Notes: generated by a model from the letters alone, not told the origin. 64,000 nucleotides of DNA from Euhalothece natronophila Z-M001 (GCF_007904085.1 NZ_CP042326.1:1922001-1986000), one strand, 5' to 3'. Shown: positions 48,012 to 58,184, counted from the stretch's first letter. Program-made: numbers and translations.

Positions 48012-48281
48012 ATGTCTGAAAATAAAGAGTTTTCCGTTGGCGATAAAGTAAAACTAGTTGCTTCTCCTCCCTATATTAAAACTGCGGAACCGATGCCAAT
48101 GTTACGTCCCCCAAACGTGGTTAAGCTAGGAGAAGAGGGAACAATTTTAGATCGTCGCCCTGGAAATTATTGGGCGGTGCGTTTTCAAAATGGCGCGTTT
48201 TTATTAGAAAGTAGTTATCTTGAACAAGTAACAACAGAAGACTCTTCTTCTCATGTAGAATCTCATATTGATGACGCTTGA
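48012..48281 (+). CDS. sipA: SipA, NblS-interacting protein (DUF3148)
   Basis: SipA binds the histidine kinase NblS/Hik33, which controls responses to high light and nutrient stress, including Hlip and phycobilisome genes. The 89 residues show the conserved FSVGDKVKLVASPPYIKTAEPMPMLRPPNVVKLGEEGTILDRRPGNYWAVRFQNGAFLLESSYLE. The fold is SH3-like. The 3' end overlaps the 3' end of recQ on the other strand by 19 bases. Confidence 0.9.
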   Translation: MSENKEFSVGDKVKLVASPPYIKTAEPMPMLRPPNVVKLGEEGTILDRRPGNYWAVRFQNGAFLLESSYLEQVTTEDSSSHVESHIDDA

Positions 48282-50398
48282 TTTTGTTCTCGTCGCCACC
48301 ACGCGCGAACCAGTTTAATTGCTTGATAAGGGTAGTCTTCTTCTAGGGTTTCTTTAATCAATTTAAGGGATGTATCTCCAACTGTATTAATTGTTTCCCA
48401 AATTATCTTTTGCTCATCTTTCGGTACAAATTTTTCTAGCTCAATCGGCTGATTCATTTCAATTAGTTCGGCAATGTGGTTAATGATGGTTGTTGTTCTT
48501 AAGCCTCTCTCTTTGGCAATTTCTTCAATGCTTAAGCCCTGTTGAATTAAACTTAGGGTTTTCATTTTCGTGTTAGAAGGAACTGGGGTGGGTAATTTTT
48601 TTTCTTGTAAAAAAGCTTGAATATCAGAAATAAAGGCTTTGCCATATTGATGTAATTTATGTTCTGTTACGCCAGAAAAATGTTCTAATTGATCAAGAGT
48701 TTTGGGTTTAAATTTTGCCATTTCTCTTAAGGTGGCATCAGGAAATATCATATAGGGGGCAGTAAATTGAGCATCAGCTAATTGCTTTCTCGTTTTCCTT
48801 AGCTGTACTAATAGCTGTTGAGTTTCAATATCAAGATGTTGATAACGATGCTGTTTTTGAGAAGATTTTTGAGGAACAGCAACATAGACAGTTCGTTTTT
48901 GACGTAAAATTTCCCAACTGCGTTGATTTAATCTTAAAACGCGATAGCCATCACTGGTTTCTGTCATGAGTCCTTGATGCAGTAAAGAACGGGCTAAGTT
49001 TTTCCAAGCGTCAACACTTTGATCTTTTCCAATACCATAAGTAGATAATAAATGATGTCCATTTTGTTCAATTTTTTTATTTTTAGAACCCCGTAAAATA
49101 TTAATAATATGAGTCATGCCAAAACGTTCTCGACAACGGGCAATACAAGAGAGAAATTTTTGCGCTTCTACTGTCCAATCTTCAATCGGTTTAGGGTTTA
49201 GACAGTTATCACAGTTACCACAATTCCCAGAAAAATGTTCACCAAAATAACTGAGTTGAATCGTTCGCCGACAGTCTGTTCCTTCAGCATAATCAATCAT
49301 TTTCCGCATTTGTTGTCGGGCTAGGCGTTGGGATTTTTCATCTTCTTTTTGCTGAATTAAATATTCAATAGTATGGATATCTTTTCTTCCAAATAAAAGT
49401 AAACAATGGGCAGGTTCGTTATCTCGGCCAGCCCGCCCAGCTTCTTGATAATAGTTTTCGAGATTTCGGGGTAAATCATAATGAACCACAAACCGTATAT
49501 CTGGCTTGTCAATTCCCATTCCAAAGGCAATTGTTGCGACCATGACTTGTACATCATCTCTTAAGAAACGGTTTTGATAGTCACTACGATTGCCATCACT
49601 CATTCCAGCATGATAAGGAAGGGCGGCAATACCATCTTTTTTGAGGCGAAAGGCTATTTCTTCCACGCGACGACGACTGAGACAATAAATAATACCTGAA
49701 CCATTTTGACGAGAAATAAACTTAAATAATTGGTTGTAATGTTGTCGCTGTTTGGGTTGAACTTCGTAATATAAATTGGGGCGATTAAAACTGGTAATTT
49801 GTATTTTTGGTGGTTTTAGTTTAAGTTGATTAACAATATCATTGCGGACACGTTCTGTGGCGGTAGCAGTAAGAGCTATCATTGGTACTTGGGGAAATTG
49901 GGAGCGTAGAGCTTGCAATTGCCGATATTCAGGGCGAAAGTCGTGTCCCCATTCTGAGATGCAATGGGCTTCATCAATGGCGAATAGAGATAATCCTTGC
50001 TTGTGTTGAACTGATTGCAGAAATTTTTTTGCCCCTGCGTTGGCTAATTTTTCTGGGGCGAGATAAAGAAGTTTGATTTTTCCTTGGAGAATGGCTATAC
50101 GGCGCGATCGCGCTTCTTCTGCAGTTAAACTACTATTCAGAAAGGTTGCTGGAATGCCATTATTTTCTAAACTTTCGACTTGATCCTGCATCAAAGCAAT
50201 TAAGGGAGATACTACCACCGCTAATCCCGGTTTGAGTAGGGCTGGCAGTTGATAACAAAGGGATTTTCCTCCACCCGTGGGCATGACAGCGAGAACATCC
50301 TCTTGATCTTCTAAAATGGCAGTGATAATTTCCTTTTGTCCGGGGCGAAAAGTCTCATAACCAAAGTATTGTTTTAAAGCCGTTTCTAAATTAGACAT
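48263..50398 (-). CDS. recQ: ATP-dependent DNA helicase RecQ
   Basis: RecQ unwinds DNA during recombination and repair. The 711 residues have Walker A in MPTGGGKSLCYQ, the DEAH box in LFAIDEAHCISEWGHDFRPEY, helicase motif VI in YYQEAGRAGRDNEPAHCLL, and the zinc-binding RQC region (GTDCRRTIQLSYFGEHFSGNCGNCDNC). A winged helix, an HRDC domain (TRKQLADAQFTAPYMIFPDATLREMAKFKP) and a C-terminal HTH-like region (LIQQGLSIEEIAKERGLRTTTIINHIAELI) follow. Confidence 0.96.
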   Translation of the reverse strand: MSNLETALKQYFGYETFRPGQKEIITAILEDQEDVLAVMPTGGGKSLCYQLPALLKPGLAVVVSPLIALMQDQVESLENNGIPATFLNSSLTAEEARSRRIAILQGKIKLLYLAPEKLANAGAKKFLQSVQHKQGLSLFAIDEAHCISEWGHDFRPEYRQLQALRSQFPQVPMIALTATATERVRNDIVNQLKLKPPKIQITSFNRPNLYYEVQPKQRQHYNQLFKFISRQNGSGIIYCLSRRRVEEIAFRLKKDGIAALPYHAGMSDGNRSDYQNRFLRDDVQVMVATIAFGMGIDKPDIRFVVHYDLPRNLENYYQEAGRAGRDNEPAHCLLLFGRKDIHTIEYLIQQKEDEKSQRLARQQMRKMIDYAEGTDCRRTIQLSYFGEHFSGNCGNCDNCLNPKPIEDWTVEAQKFLSCIARCRERFGMTHIINILRGSKNKKIEQNGHHLLSTYGIGKDQSVDAWKNLARSLLHQGLMTETSDGYRVLRLNQRSWEILRQKRTVYVAVPQKSSQKQHRYQHLDIETQQLLVQLRKTRKQLADAQFTAPYMIFPDATLREMAKFKPKTLDQLEHFSGVTEHKLHQYGKAFISDIQAFLQEKKLPTPVPSNTKMKTLSLIQQGLSIEEIAKERGLRTTTIINHIAELIEMNQPIELEKFVPKDEQKIIWETINTVGDTSLKLIKETLEEDYPYQAIKLVRAWWRREQNQASSI

Positions 50399-50408
50399 CT
50401 TTTAATTC

Positions 50409-50855
50409 ATGAATTATTGGCTAATTAAATCCGAACCCAGTGATTATAGTATTGAAGACTTAGAGCGCGATCGCGCTACGATTTGGGATGGGGTACGCAA
50501 TTATCAAGCCCGTAACTTTCTCCGAGAAATGCAAGTTTCAGATATTGCTTTTTTCTATCACTCTAACGTTAAACCTCCTGCTATTGTCGGGTTAGCGCAA
50601 GTAATTGAAAATCAGCTTGCTGATCCTACCCAATTTGATCCCAATAGTCGCTACTTTGATGCCAAATCAACCCCAGAAGCCCCACGCTGGCAAACCGTCA
50701 AGGTGGAATTTATGGAAAAATTTAGTGAGCCAATTTCCCTCTCGCAACTGAAAACTATGTTTACTCCAGAAGAATTTCCAGTTGTGAAAAAAGGGAATCG
50801 TTTGTCTGTGATGCCAGTTCATCCAGAGGTGGCTCAACGTCTTCTTTCAAAATAA
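50409..50855 (+). CDS. EVE domain protein
   Basis: EVE domains are PUA-like folds thought to bind modified bases in DNA or RNA. The 148 residues begin MNYWLIKSEPSDYSIEDLERDRATIWDGVRNYQARNFLREM and contain AFFYHSNVKPPAIVGLAQV and PRWQTVKVEFMEKF, a full-length match to the small single-domain type. It is divergent from recQ with a 10-base gap. Confidence 0.92.
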   Translation: MNYWLIKSEPSDYSIEDLERDRATIWDGVRNYQARNFLREMQVSDIAFFYHSNVKPPAIVGLAQVIENQLADPTQFDPNSRYFDAKSTPEAPRWQTVKVEFMEKFSEPISLSQLKTMFTPEEFPVVKKGNRLSVMPVHPEVAQRLLSK

Positions 50856-50857
50856 AT

Positions 50858-52096
50858 CTAAGAAGAAGGTTTCGTTTTTGATGAACCTTGGGCGAGTTGG
50901 GAAACCGCTTGCGCGATCGCGCTATCTTCGTCGGTATGAATTACAAAAATACGGGTACTGGATTCAATAGTCGCAATTTGTTCATCACGAGGAGAATTTT
51001 CATTTTTCTTAGAATCTAATTCAATTCCTAAAAATTCTAGTTTCTCACACACAGCTTGACGTAAAACAGCAGAATTTTCTCCCACACCTGCAGTAAAAAC
51101 TAGAGCATCTACTCTTCCTAAGCTGGCAAACATACTGGCAATTCCTTTGACTAAATGATGAACATAGGTATCAAAGGCCAATTGAGCGCGATCGTCACCT
51201 TTTTCCATTTCTTTAGTGATGCGTCGCATATCCCCAGAGATGCCAGAAATTCCTTTTAATCCCGATTCCTTATTCAGGAGTTTATCCACTTGTTCAGGCG
51301 TTAATTCTTGTTCTCGCAACAGGTGAATGACAATCCCAGGATCAATTGAGCCACAACGAGTTCCCATCATTAAGCCTTCTAGGGGAGTAAACCCCATGCT
51401 TGTATCAATGCTATGCCCATTTTTAATTGCTGCTAGAGAAGCCCCATTTCCCAAGTGACAGGTAATTAATTTTAATCGTTCTAAGGGTTGTTTGAGGAGT
51501 TTTGCCACTTTTTCAGCACAATATTGGTGGCTAATGCCATGAAAGCCATAACGACGGATGCCATCTTCATAAAAACGGTAAGGGAGGGGATAAATAGCAG
51601 CTTCTGGCGGAATTTGACTGTGAAAAGCAGTATCAAATACTGCCACTTGGGGAGTGTCGGGAAGGAGTTGTTCCATGAGTTCGATCCCTTGAAGATTCAC
51701 GGGATTGTGACTTGGGGCAAGGGAGGCGAGTTGCGCGATCGCGCTTTTTACTTCTTCGTTAATCCAAGTAGGCTGTTGATACTCTCTTCCCCCATGTACG
51801 ACACGATGTCCCACAAAATCAATTTCTTGCCACGTTTCTAAAACAGCCGTATCGCCATTACAAAGATAATGAAATAGTTGTTTGATCACTGTCAAGCGAT
51901 CCTCATTGTTAGCCGTTTCTTCTAAAACAATGCCATTACTTTCGACTTTTAAATCAGCTAGTCCATCTTGTTTACTCCAATCTATACTTCCCGACCATAA
52001 TTCAGTAATGACATACTCTGAGCGATCATCATCAGGAATATAGTAAAGACAAGTTTTTTGGCTACTCGATCCCGCATTTAATACTAGAACTTTCAT
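50858..52096 (-). CDS. ackA: Acetate kinase
   Basis: AckA interconverts acetate plus ATP and acetyl phosphate plus ADP. The 412 residues contain the signature MKVLVLNAGSSSQKTCLYY, FVGHRVVHGG, VFDTAFHSQIPPEAAIYPLPY, RRYGFHGISHQY, HLGNGASL and FTAGVGENS. The length is normal. No pta gene is adjacent. It ends tail-to-tail two bases from the EVE gene. Confidence 0.96.
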   Translation of the reverse strand: MKVLVLNAGSSSQKTCLYYIPDDDRSEYVITELWSGSIDWSKQDGLADLKVESNGIVLEETANNEDRLTVIKQLFHYLCNGDTAVLETWQEIDFVGHRVVHGGREYQQPTWINEEVKSAIAQLASLAPSHNPVNLQGIELMEQLLPDTPQVAVFDTAFHSQIPPEAAIYPLPYRFYEDGIRRYGFHGISHQYCAEKVAKLLKQPLERLKLITCHLGNGASLAAIKNGHSIDTSMGFTPLEGLMMGTRCGSIDPGIVIHLLREQELTPEQVDKLLNKESGLKGISGISGDMRRITKEMEKGDDRAQLAFDTYVHHLVKGIASMFASLGRVDALVFTAGVGENSAVLRQAVCEKLEFLGIELDSKKNENSPRDEQIATIESSTRIFVIHTDEDSAIAQAVSQLAQGSSKTKPSS

Positions 52097-52132
52097 TAGT
52101 TTGTTTTGCCTAGGAAACTCTCTTTGGTTATT

Positions 52133-55100
52133 TTACCCTTCACAAAGAGAGGAATCAGGATCAGAAGTAGTGAGGTAATCGGAAGCGCGATCGCAGCCTT
52201 TTTCTCGTAAGGAGGCTAAATCAAACTCCCACCATTTTAAGTGAGGATTACTTCCCCCTGCCACTAACTGATTCCCTTGTGGATTAAAATTAATACTATG
52301 AAGCGGTAGTTCTCCTTCTAAAGTAGCAAGATTATCTCCCGTTTCTGGATTCCAGAGTTTAACTGTGCCATCACTACTACCAGAGGCGAGAATATTACCT
52401 TCTGGCGTAAAACTTAAACTGGTCACTCCCTGATCATGTCCCACTAGGGTTTCTAAAAGTTCCCCATCTGACCAGATCTGAATGGTATTATCCCATCCTG
52501 CGCTAGCGAGAAGTGTTCCATCAGGACTAAAGGCAATTTCACTCACTGCAGGCTCTTGGGCGGGAAGTGTCTTTTTTAGTGTCCCATCGGTTTCCCAGAG
52601 CTTAACCTTACCATCATATCCAGTAGAGGCTAAGTAATCCCCTTGCGGTGCAAAGCGAACACTGGTTACTCCTCCTTCATGGGCAACCCATTCTTCTTGT
52701 CGTTCTCCCCTATAATCCCAAATTCGCACTGTTTCATCATCACTTCCCGAAGCAAGAAGCTGATTTTCTGTGCTAAAGTCAACACTGGTGACAAGATCTT
52801 GATGATCCCTGAGAGTTTGCTGTGTTTCGTTCTGTAAGTCCCAAATTTTCAGGGTAGTGTCAGCACTTCCAGAGGCAAGATAATTTCCATCAGGGCTAAA
52901 ACTCAGGCTATTAATACTTTCATTATGATCTTCTAACGTTTTAGTAAGTTCCTGATCTTGCCATAGGTTAATTTGACCATCCCAACCCGCAGTTGCCACT
53001 TGCTGATCTTCTGGAGAAAACGCCACTGTATAAATTTCTCCCTCATGAGACGCATTTTCTGAGTCTGGCAGTTCCCAAGTTCTTAGAGTTTGATCATCAC
53101 TAGCAGAAACTAGAATATTCTGTTCAGGGAAAAAGCTAAAATCGCGCACTGCCCCTTGATGCGCGGTTAAACTCACCTCAGACGATCGCTGTTTTCCATC
53201 TAATGACCAAGCCTTAATTGTTCCTTCTGCATCAGCAGTGACTACTTTACCATTGGGCATAAACCCAACACTCATGATCGCATTTTCCTGTTTGGGTAAG
53301 TCGATATTGCCATTCCCATTCCTGTCTTTAATCTGAATTTCTCCTGATAACGTCGCAATCGCAATAGATTCATTATCAGGGCTAACAGCCACATCGCTAA
53401 TCCCATCTTCGTAGTCGCCTAATTCTTCTAGGAGGTTTCCTTCGGTATCCCAAACTTTCACGACAGAAGATTGTTGACTAGCAGAAACGAGAAATTGACC
53501 ATCAGGACTAAAACTAAGACGATTAACCCCTTCTTCATGGGCGATAAATGCTTCTTGCTGGTTGCCATCATCATCCCAAAGCGCGATCGCGCCATCTTCT
53601 CCAGCAGTAATCATTGTGTCTCCATTCGGGCTAAAACGGATTTGATTCAGGGCTTGATTGGTGGTAATGCGATTAATTAGTGTTCCCTCGGTATCCCACC
53701 ATTTAACTGTGCCATCTAAACCCACTGAGGCAAACCTTTCCCCTTCGGGATGAAAGTGAACATCCATCACTTCCCCCTGATGTTCTTCCAAAGTGGTAAT
53801 TAGTTCCCCATTGGCTTCCCAGAGTTTAATCGTGCCATCCCAACTCGCAGACACCATTAACGTTTCATCGGGGGAAACATCCACAGCTTGCACCGTTTCA
53901 GTATGCCCAGACAAGCGGTTACGGGCGTGGGTATGATGTAACAAATTTTGGAGGGTGCTAGCGGTTTCCCACTCTAACTCTTGTGAGGAAAAAGTAATTT
54001 CTCCCAGTTGTTGTTCTGCTTCTAAACTGGTTGCCAGAGCTTGAAGGGGCTGATCTGAATCAAATAAGGCTTCTGCCGAGGCATTGAGCGTTTGTACTTG
54101 ACTGATTAAGGTTTCTTGCCGTTGCCAATACGCAAACCCTCCCAAAGCCGTTGCCATGATTCCTAAAATGCTAATGGTCGCAGCCGCTACTTGCGCGCGT
54201 CTCAAACGACGTTGGGCTTGTCTTTGGGCTGCATCTCGTTGGGCGATTCCAGCTTCAATAAACTCTTGTACTTGTGGGGATAATTCATCAGTGGACTTGA
54301 TATAAATCTCTTCTGCTTGGGCAAGTCGCGCTCCTTGCCAAAGGTAATCAGGATTTTGATCATTGTTGTGCCACAGTTTGGCGGCTTGTTCTAGTTGGCG
54401 CTGCAGTTGGAGGCGATTCCGATTTTGCTCTAACCACCACCGTAACGTTGACCAGTGATGAATGAGAATTTCATGGGCAATTTCAATGCTGGTTTCTAAG
54501 GGAAATTCTGATAAAGGTTGGGACGCTGGTAATGGGTTATCCTCCCCTTTGCTACTTCCTTCTGGGGTCTGGGGATGATCTAAATCAACTACCACTAAGT
54601 TAGCTTCCACGAGCGTCTGTAAGGTTCTTTCGACTAAAGTAGAGGGATATTTACTAACAATTAAATCTCTCTTACTAATCCGACGGGAGGTATCAGCCAT
54701 CTCTTCTCCCACTTGGGTGAGAGCTAGAAAAATCCACTGGGCGCAACGACGGGCTTCAGCATCAAGACTTTCGTAAACCGCATTGGCTTTCTTTTCTAAA
54801 GCCCCTTCTAATCCGCCAATTTGGTTTTGATAAGCTTCCAGGGTAAGGATTCCCTGTTGACGGTATTGCCACAGTTGTTCTAAGACAAATTCTAATAGGG
54901 GAAGTTTTCCTGTAGCTGTACCAATGTCTTGTAAGAGGATTTCCACAAGGGCTGGTTCTACCTGTAAGCCCACACTTTTTGCAGGGTTAATGATGACGTT
55001 ACGATAATCGGCTTCCGATAAAATGGGGGAAACAAAGAAACTGGCTTGTTGTAGGAGCGCTGCTAATTCGGAAAATTCTAAGCAATAGGTAACAAAGTCC

Positions 55101-57145
55101 CCTCGGAGGGTAATTAAAAGTTTAGCGCGATCGCTGGCATAGTTAATAACTCCTAATAACAACTCTAGAAATTGAGATCGTTCCACAGGGGAAGCAAGGG
55201 TAAACAGTTCCTCGAATTGGTCAACCACAAATACGACCATCGGTTCAGAACAAGCCCTGAGCCAACAAACCAATCCTTCTACGCCCTGATACAATAGGCC
55301 TTCCAGTTGGTTTTGTTCTTCTGTTTCCTCTGCTAGACTTTGAATCAGACTATTTAAGGGATGTTCTCCGGGGCGAAAATAGCAAATGCGCCATTGCTCA
55401 CTGCCAGGTAATTGTTTCCCCTGTTTGAGTTGGGCAATCACCCCGGCCTGAACCACTGAAGACTTCCCACTCCCAGAAGCCCCCACCACTGCCAAAAAAG
55501 AACGGTGATAGAGTTCAGCAATTAATTTTTGGGTGAATCCTTCTCGACCATAAAAATAGGCAGTATCTTCTTCTCGAAACGCTCTTAACCCCACATAAGG
55601 ACAAAGCCCTAAATCGAGATTAACTGCTGTTCCCGTTTGAGTCTCTGGGACAATTTCGATCACCCCTCGCCCTCCTGAAAGCCAAATTTCTAGGGGGATA
55701 GTGGTGGTGGCTAAATGGGCTTTGAGTTGATAAATCCAACTTGCTACGGATAAGCCAACTTGTTCTACGGTTAGGGTTTCTAAAACTGCTTTTATAAAGC
55801 GATCTGGGGCTTCTTCTCCTGAGCTAGCAACGATTAAACATTGCCCATAATCAGTTCCTAATTTTAATTCTTCAAGGCACTGGTTAAGGTAAGCAGTATC
55901 CCCACAATCAAGGATAATAATTTGTTGGGCATGGCTAGCCCTTGCTAATTGTTTACCTAGCCAAGATAAGCTAATACGGTTTTGTTCCCCGAAGGTGAAA
56001 TAAACTGTTCCTGTTTCTTCAATCTCAACATTTCCTCGGAGATACAGTAAGACGGTTTCGTTTTCTTCCTGATGTTCTAGTTGCAGACAAGTTTGAATTT
56101 CTTGTTGTAATTGTAGGGAGGAGGCTTGATTCGGTAAGCAATAATTCAGTTCAAATTGACTGCGACCGCGCAAGACTTTTCCTAATTCTAAACTGGTTTG
56201 GGTTTGAGGGGGCGGTTCAATGACAAGGGCGCGACGAGGATAAACAGAAGATTGGCTTTGAGGGGTTCTACCTAAAATGAGTTCCCCTACCCCTTCAACA
56301 ATTCGTTTAGGGGTTTGTAGGGGATATTCCGATTGAATCTTGGCTTCTCCTCGATTCCGTTTTTGTTGATTAATTAATCGCAGTTGTTGATTAGTTTGAT
56401 CAATATATTGTAGGGTTTGATGATAAATGTAACGGTAAAGTTGATCCGCTTCAATGAGGCCGTTTTCATTAGCAGCGTTTCCCTGTAAGCCTCGAATCAG
56501 GTAGTACGTAAAAATGCCATGTCCAATTTCAGGAAATTCCCATGACTGTTGAGCGCGATCGCAGGATAATAACGCATAGAAACCTTGATTATAAGTGGCT
56601 TGTTCTTGCAAACGTTGAATGAGCTGGGGCGTGGGATTATTAAGAGAAGACTGCCAGTTTAATCCGCCACTATGACAAGCATCTAGCCAAATAAACTGAA
56701 CTGAAGCAGCACAGTTGCCAAGTAGTTCTAATACTTCTGAAATTACTAAGCCAGTTCCAATTAAATCATCAAAATTCGTATCCTGAAGGCACAAAACCGC
56801 TTGTTCGGTATCAGGTTCAAGAACGCCGTGACCAGAAAAATAGAAAACGACTTTATCTTTTTCTGTTGCCTCACTGGCAATTCGTTTTAAGTTTTCTCTA
56901 ACAACCTTTAGTGTTGGGGAATTAAGGGCATAGTCATGATGAGTAAGCAGTTCACGTTGAGGAAACTCTTGAGTCACCTCTTCTAATGCCTTACTTAAAT
57001 CCTGACAATCGGCGGCGGAGTAATTCAAGGAATTTAAATCCTGACTTTGATACTCATTAACCCCAATGAGTAACCCCCAAAACTTTGCAATCTCTTGTGA
57101 GGTTTGATCATTTTTGGTACTGCTTTTAACGCCAATTGGACACAT
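52133..57145 (-). CDS. Orthocaspase-STAND NTPase-WD40 multidomain protein
   Basis: This 1670-residue protein joins four parts. A caspase-like (C14) domain fills about residues 20-260, with the His-Cys pair at His106 (YFSGHG) and Cys157 (WLDACHSGG). A second caspase-like fold without an obvious dyad may follow (about 300-500). A STAND-type P-loop NTPase starts at PYVGLRAFREEDTAYFYGRE, with Walker A GASGSGKSS near residue 555 and a Walker B-like VVDQFEEL near 641. A transmembrane helix lies at about 985-1007, and 14 WD40 repeats (about 1078-1640) fit two propellers. Proteins of this build are thought to sense a signal through the repeats and activate the protease, in cell death or conflict with phages. 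No cysteine-loss or frameshift is visible. Confidence 0.93.
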   Translation of the reverse strand: MCPIGVKSSTKNDQTSQEIAKFWGLLIGVNEYQSQDLNSLNYSAADCQDLSKALEEVTQEFPQRELLTHHDYALNSPTLKVVRENLKRIASEATEKDKVVFYFSGHGVLEPDTEQAVLCLQDTNFDDLIGTGLVISEVLELLGNCAASVQFIWLDACHSGGLNWQSSLNNPTPQLIQRLQEQATYNQGFYALLSCDRAQQSWEFPEIGHGIFTYYLIRGLQGNAANENGLIEADQLYRYIYHQTLQYIDQTNQQLRLINQQKRNRGEAKIQSEYPLQTPKRIVEGVGELILGRTPQSQSSVYPRRALVIEPPPQTQTSLELGKVLRGRSQFELNYCLPNQASSLQLQQEIQTCLQLEHQEENETVLLYLRGNVEIEETGTVYFTFGEQNRISLSWLGKQLARASHAQQIIILDCGDTAYLNQCLEELKLGTDYGQCLIVASSGEEAPDRFIKAVLETLTVEQVGLSVASWIYQLKAHLATTTIPLEIWLSGGRGVIEIVPETQTGTAVNLDLGLCPYVGLRAFREEDTAYFYGREGFTQKLIAELYHRSFLAVVGASGSGKSSVVQAGVIAQLKQGKQLPGSEQWRICYFRPGEHPLNSLIQSLAEETEEQNQLEGLLYQGVEGLVCWLRACSEPMVVFVVDQFEELFTLASPVERSQFLELLLGVINYASDRAKLLITLRGDFVTYCLEFSELAALLQQASFFVSPILSEADYRNVIINPAKSVGLQVEPALVEILLQDIGTATGKLPLLEFVLEQLWQYRQQGILTLEAYQNQIGGLEGALEKKANAVYESLDAEARRCAQWIFLALTQVGEEMADTSRRISKRDLIVSKYPSTLVERTLQTLVEANLVVVDLDHPQTPEGSSKGEDNPLPASQPLSEFPLETSIEIAHEILIHHWSTLRWWLEQNRNRLQLQRQLEQAAKLWHNNDQNPDYLWQGARLAQAEEIYIKSTDELSPQVQEFIEAGIAQRDAAQRQAQRRLRRAQVAAATISILGIMATALGGFAYWQRQETLISQVQTLNASAEALFDSDQPLQALATSLEAEQQLGEITFSSQELEWETASTLQNLLHHTHARNRLSGHTETVQAVDVSPDETLMVSASWDGTIKLWEANGELITTLEEHQGEVMDVHFHPEGERFASVGLDGTVKWWDTEGTLINRITTNQALNQIRFSPNGDTMITAGEDGAIALWDDDGNQQEAFIAHEEGVNRLSFSPDGQFLVSASQQSSVVKVWDTEGNLLEELGDYEDGISDVAVSPDNESIAIATLSGEIQIKDRNGNGNIDLPKQENAIMSVGFMPNGKVVTADAEGTIKAWSLDGKQRSSEVSLTAHQGAVRDFSFFPEQNILVSASDDQTLRTWELPDSENASHEGEIYTVAFSPEDQQVATAGWDGQINLWQDQELTKTLEDHNESINSLSFSPDGNYLASGSADTTLKIWDLQNETQQTLRDHQDLVTSVDFSTENQLLASGSDDETVRIWDYRGERQEEWVAHEGGVTSVRFAPQGDYLASTGYDGKVKLWETDGTLKKTLPAQEPAVSEIAFSPDGTLLASAGWDNTIQIWSDGELLETLVGHDQGVTSLSFTPEGNILASGSSDGTVKLWNPETGDNLATLEGELPLHSINFNPQGNQLVAGGSNPHLKWWEFDLASLREKGCDRASDYLTTSDPDSSLCEG

Positions 57146-57171
57146 AGCATTTCAACTTCTAATTTTCATCC

Positions 57172-58029
57172 TTAAAAAAGACATGACAAACCAAATTTGC
57201 CACAATCTTCCTCGCTTGCACTTTCAATAACGTCTATCTCGCCCCATTCTGTACCAACGCCATCAACCTCCATAGTTTCCTGTTCAAAATTATCACTGGG
57301 ATTGCCTTCTTCTTGTAATTCTTCCTGTTGTTCTTGTACGGCTAAAGAGGTATTTTCTTGTGCTGTTTCTAAAATTTCCCGCATTTGTGAGGGGTAATGA
57401 GACAGATCATCGCCTGGTCTTAAGCCATCAGCAACCCCACTAGTTTCATAAAAAGTGGGTAAGCTAAATACTTGAGTTGGACTCATGCTACTTTCTACAA
57501 TATCTATAACTTGACCTGCTTCTAGTTCCACTGACTCATCTGCATAGGGTTCAATCCCAGAAACCTGAACTGAAGTCTTGGGATTAGCAAAAACTCCAAC
57601 TCTTGTCTGCTTGGCTTCGGGATTATAACTCACCCAAAACACTGTTCCAGCGTCAGCCGTAACTTCTGCAGTGGGAGTTCTGAGAGTTCTTTCACTGCTT
57701 CCAGGTTGAAGAATAATGAGGGCGGTTCCATCGGTTAGTTCAAAGCGTCTAGTGCCTGCTCGAAAATGAAATTCGGTATTAGAGGGTGCTCTAGCTAATG
57801 TACCTTCATTGAATAACATATCTGCCCTAGAATCAGTACCAGTTTCTAATAAATCTCCCGGAATCAGTCTTTCCTCGTCACTAACTTCTGTCTCATTAAT
57901 AAACACCTCATTAATGGATTGATAAACATTCGCCCGTCTCAAGGGTTCTTCAGCAAAGGCTACGCTACTACAGGCAATTGCGACAGGAATGGAAATAAAT
58001 GGTAAGTAGTTTCTTACAGTTTTAAACAT
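57172..58029 (-). CDS. Secreted FecR-domain protein
   Basis: The 285 residues start with a signal peptide (MFKTVRNYLPFISIPVAIACSSVAFAEE). A FecR domain follows (LIPGDLLETGTDSRADMLFNEGTLARAPSNTEF, FELTDGTALIILQPGSSERTLRTPTAEVTADAGTVFWVSY, VELEAGQVIDI). A glutamate-rich tail ends in DCGKFGLSCLF with two cysteines. Classical FecR is an anti-sigma regulator, but cyanobacterial proteins of this type lack the cytoplasmic segment and their role is unknown. It lies 26 bases before the caspase gene on the same strand, so the two are probably co-transcribed. Confidence 0.88.
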   Translation of the reverse strand: MFKTVRNYLPFISIPVAIACSSVAFAEEPLRRANVYQSINEVFINETEVSDEERLIPGDLLETGTDSRADMLFNEGTLARAPSNTEFHFRAGTRRFELTDGTALIILQPGSSERTLRTPTAEVTADAGTVFWVSYNPEAKQTRVGVFANPKTSVQVSGIEPYADESVELEAGQVIDIVESSMSPTQVFSLPTFYETSGVADGLRPGDDLSHYPSQMREILETAQENTSLAVQEQQEELQEEGNPSDNFEQETMEVDGVGTEWGEIDVIESASEEDCGKFGLSCLF

Positions 58030-58184
58030 CAGCTAATCATTTTAGACAAACTCTGCACCCTAAATTATAAATTTGCTACCCAAAAAAATGACTTAATATT
58101 ATGAATTTGTAAAGTGAGGAAAAGGAAAATTTTTGAAAGTAATTGTGCCATCATCTCCCTTATTCCTATCTCTTAGCTGTGTCT

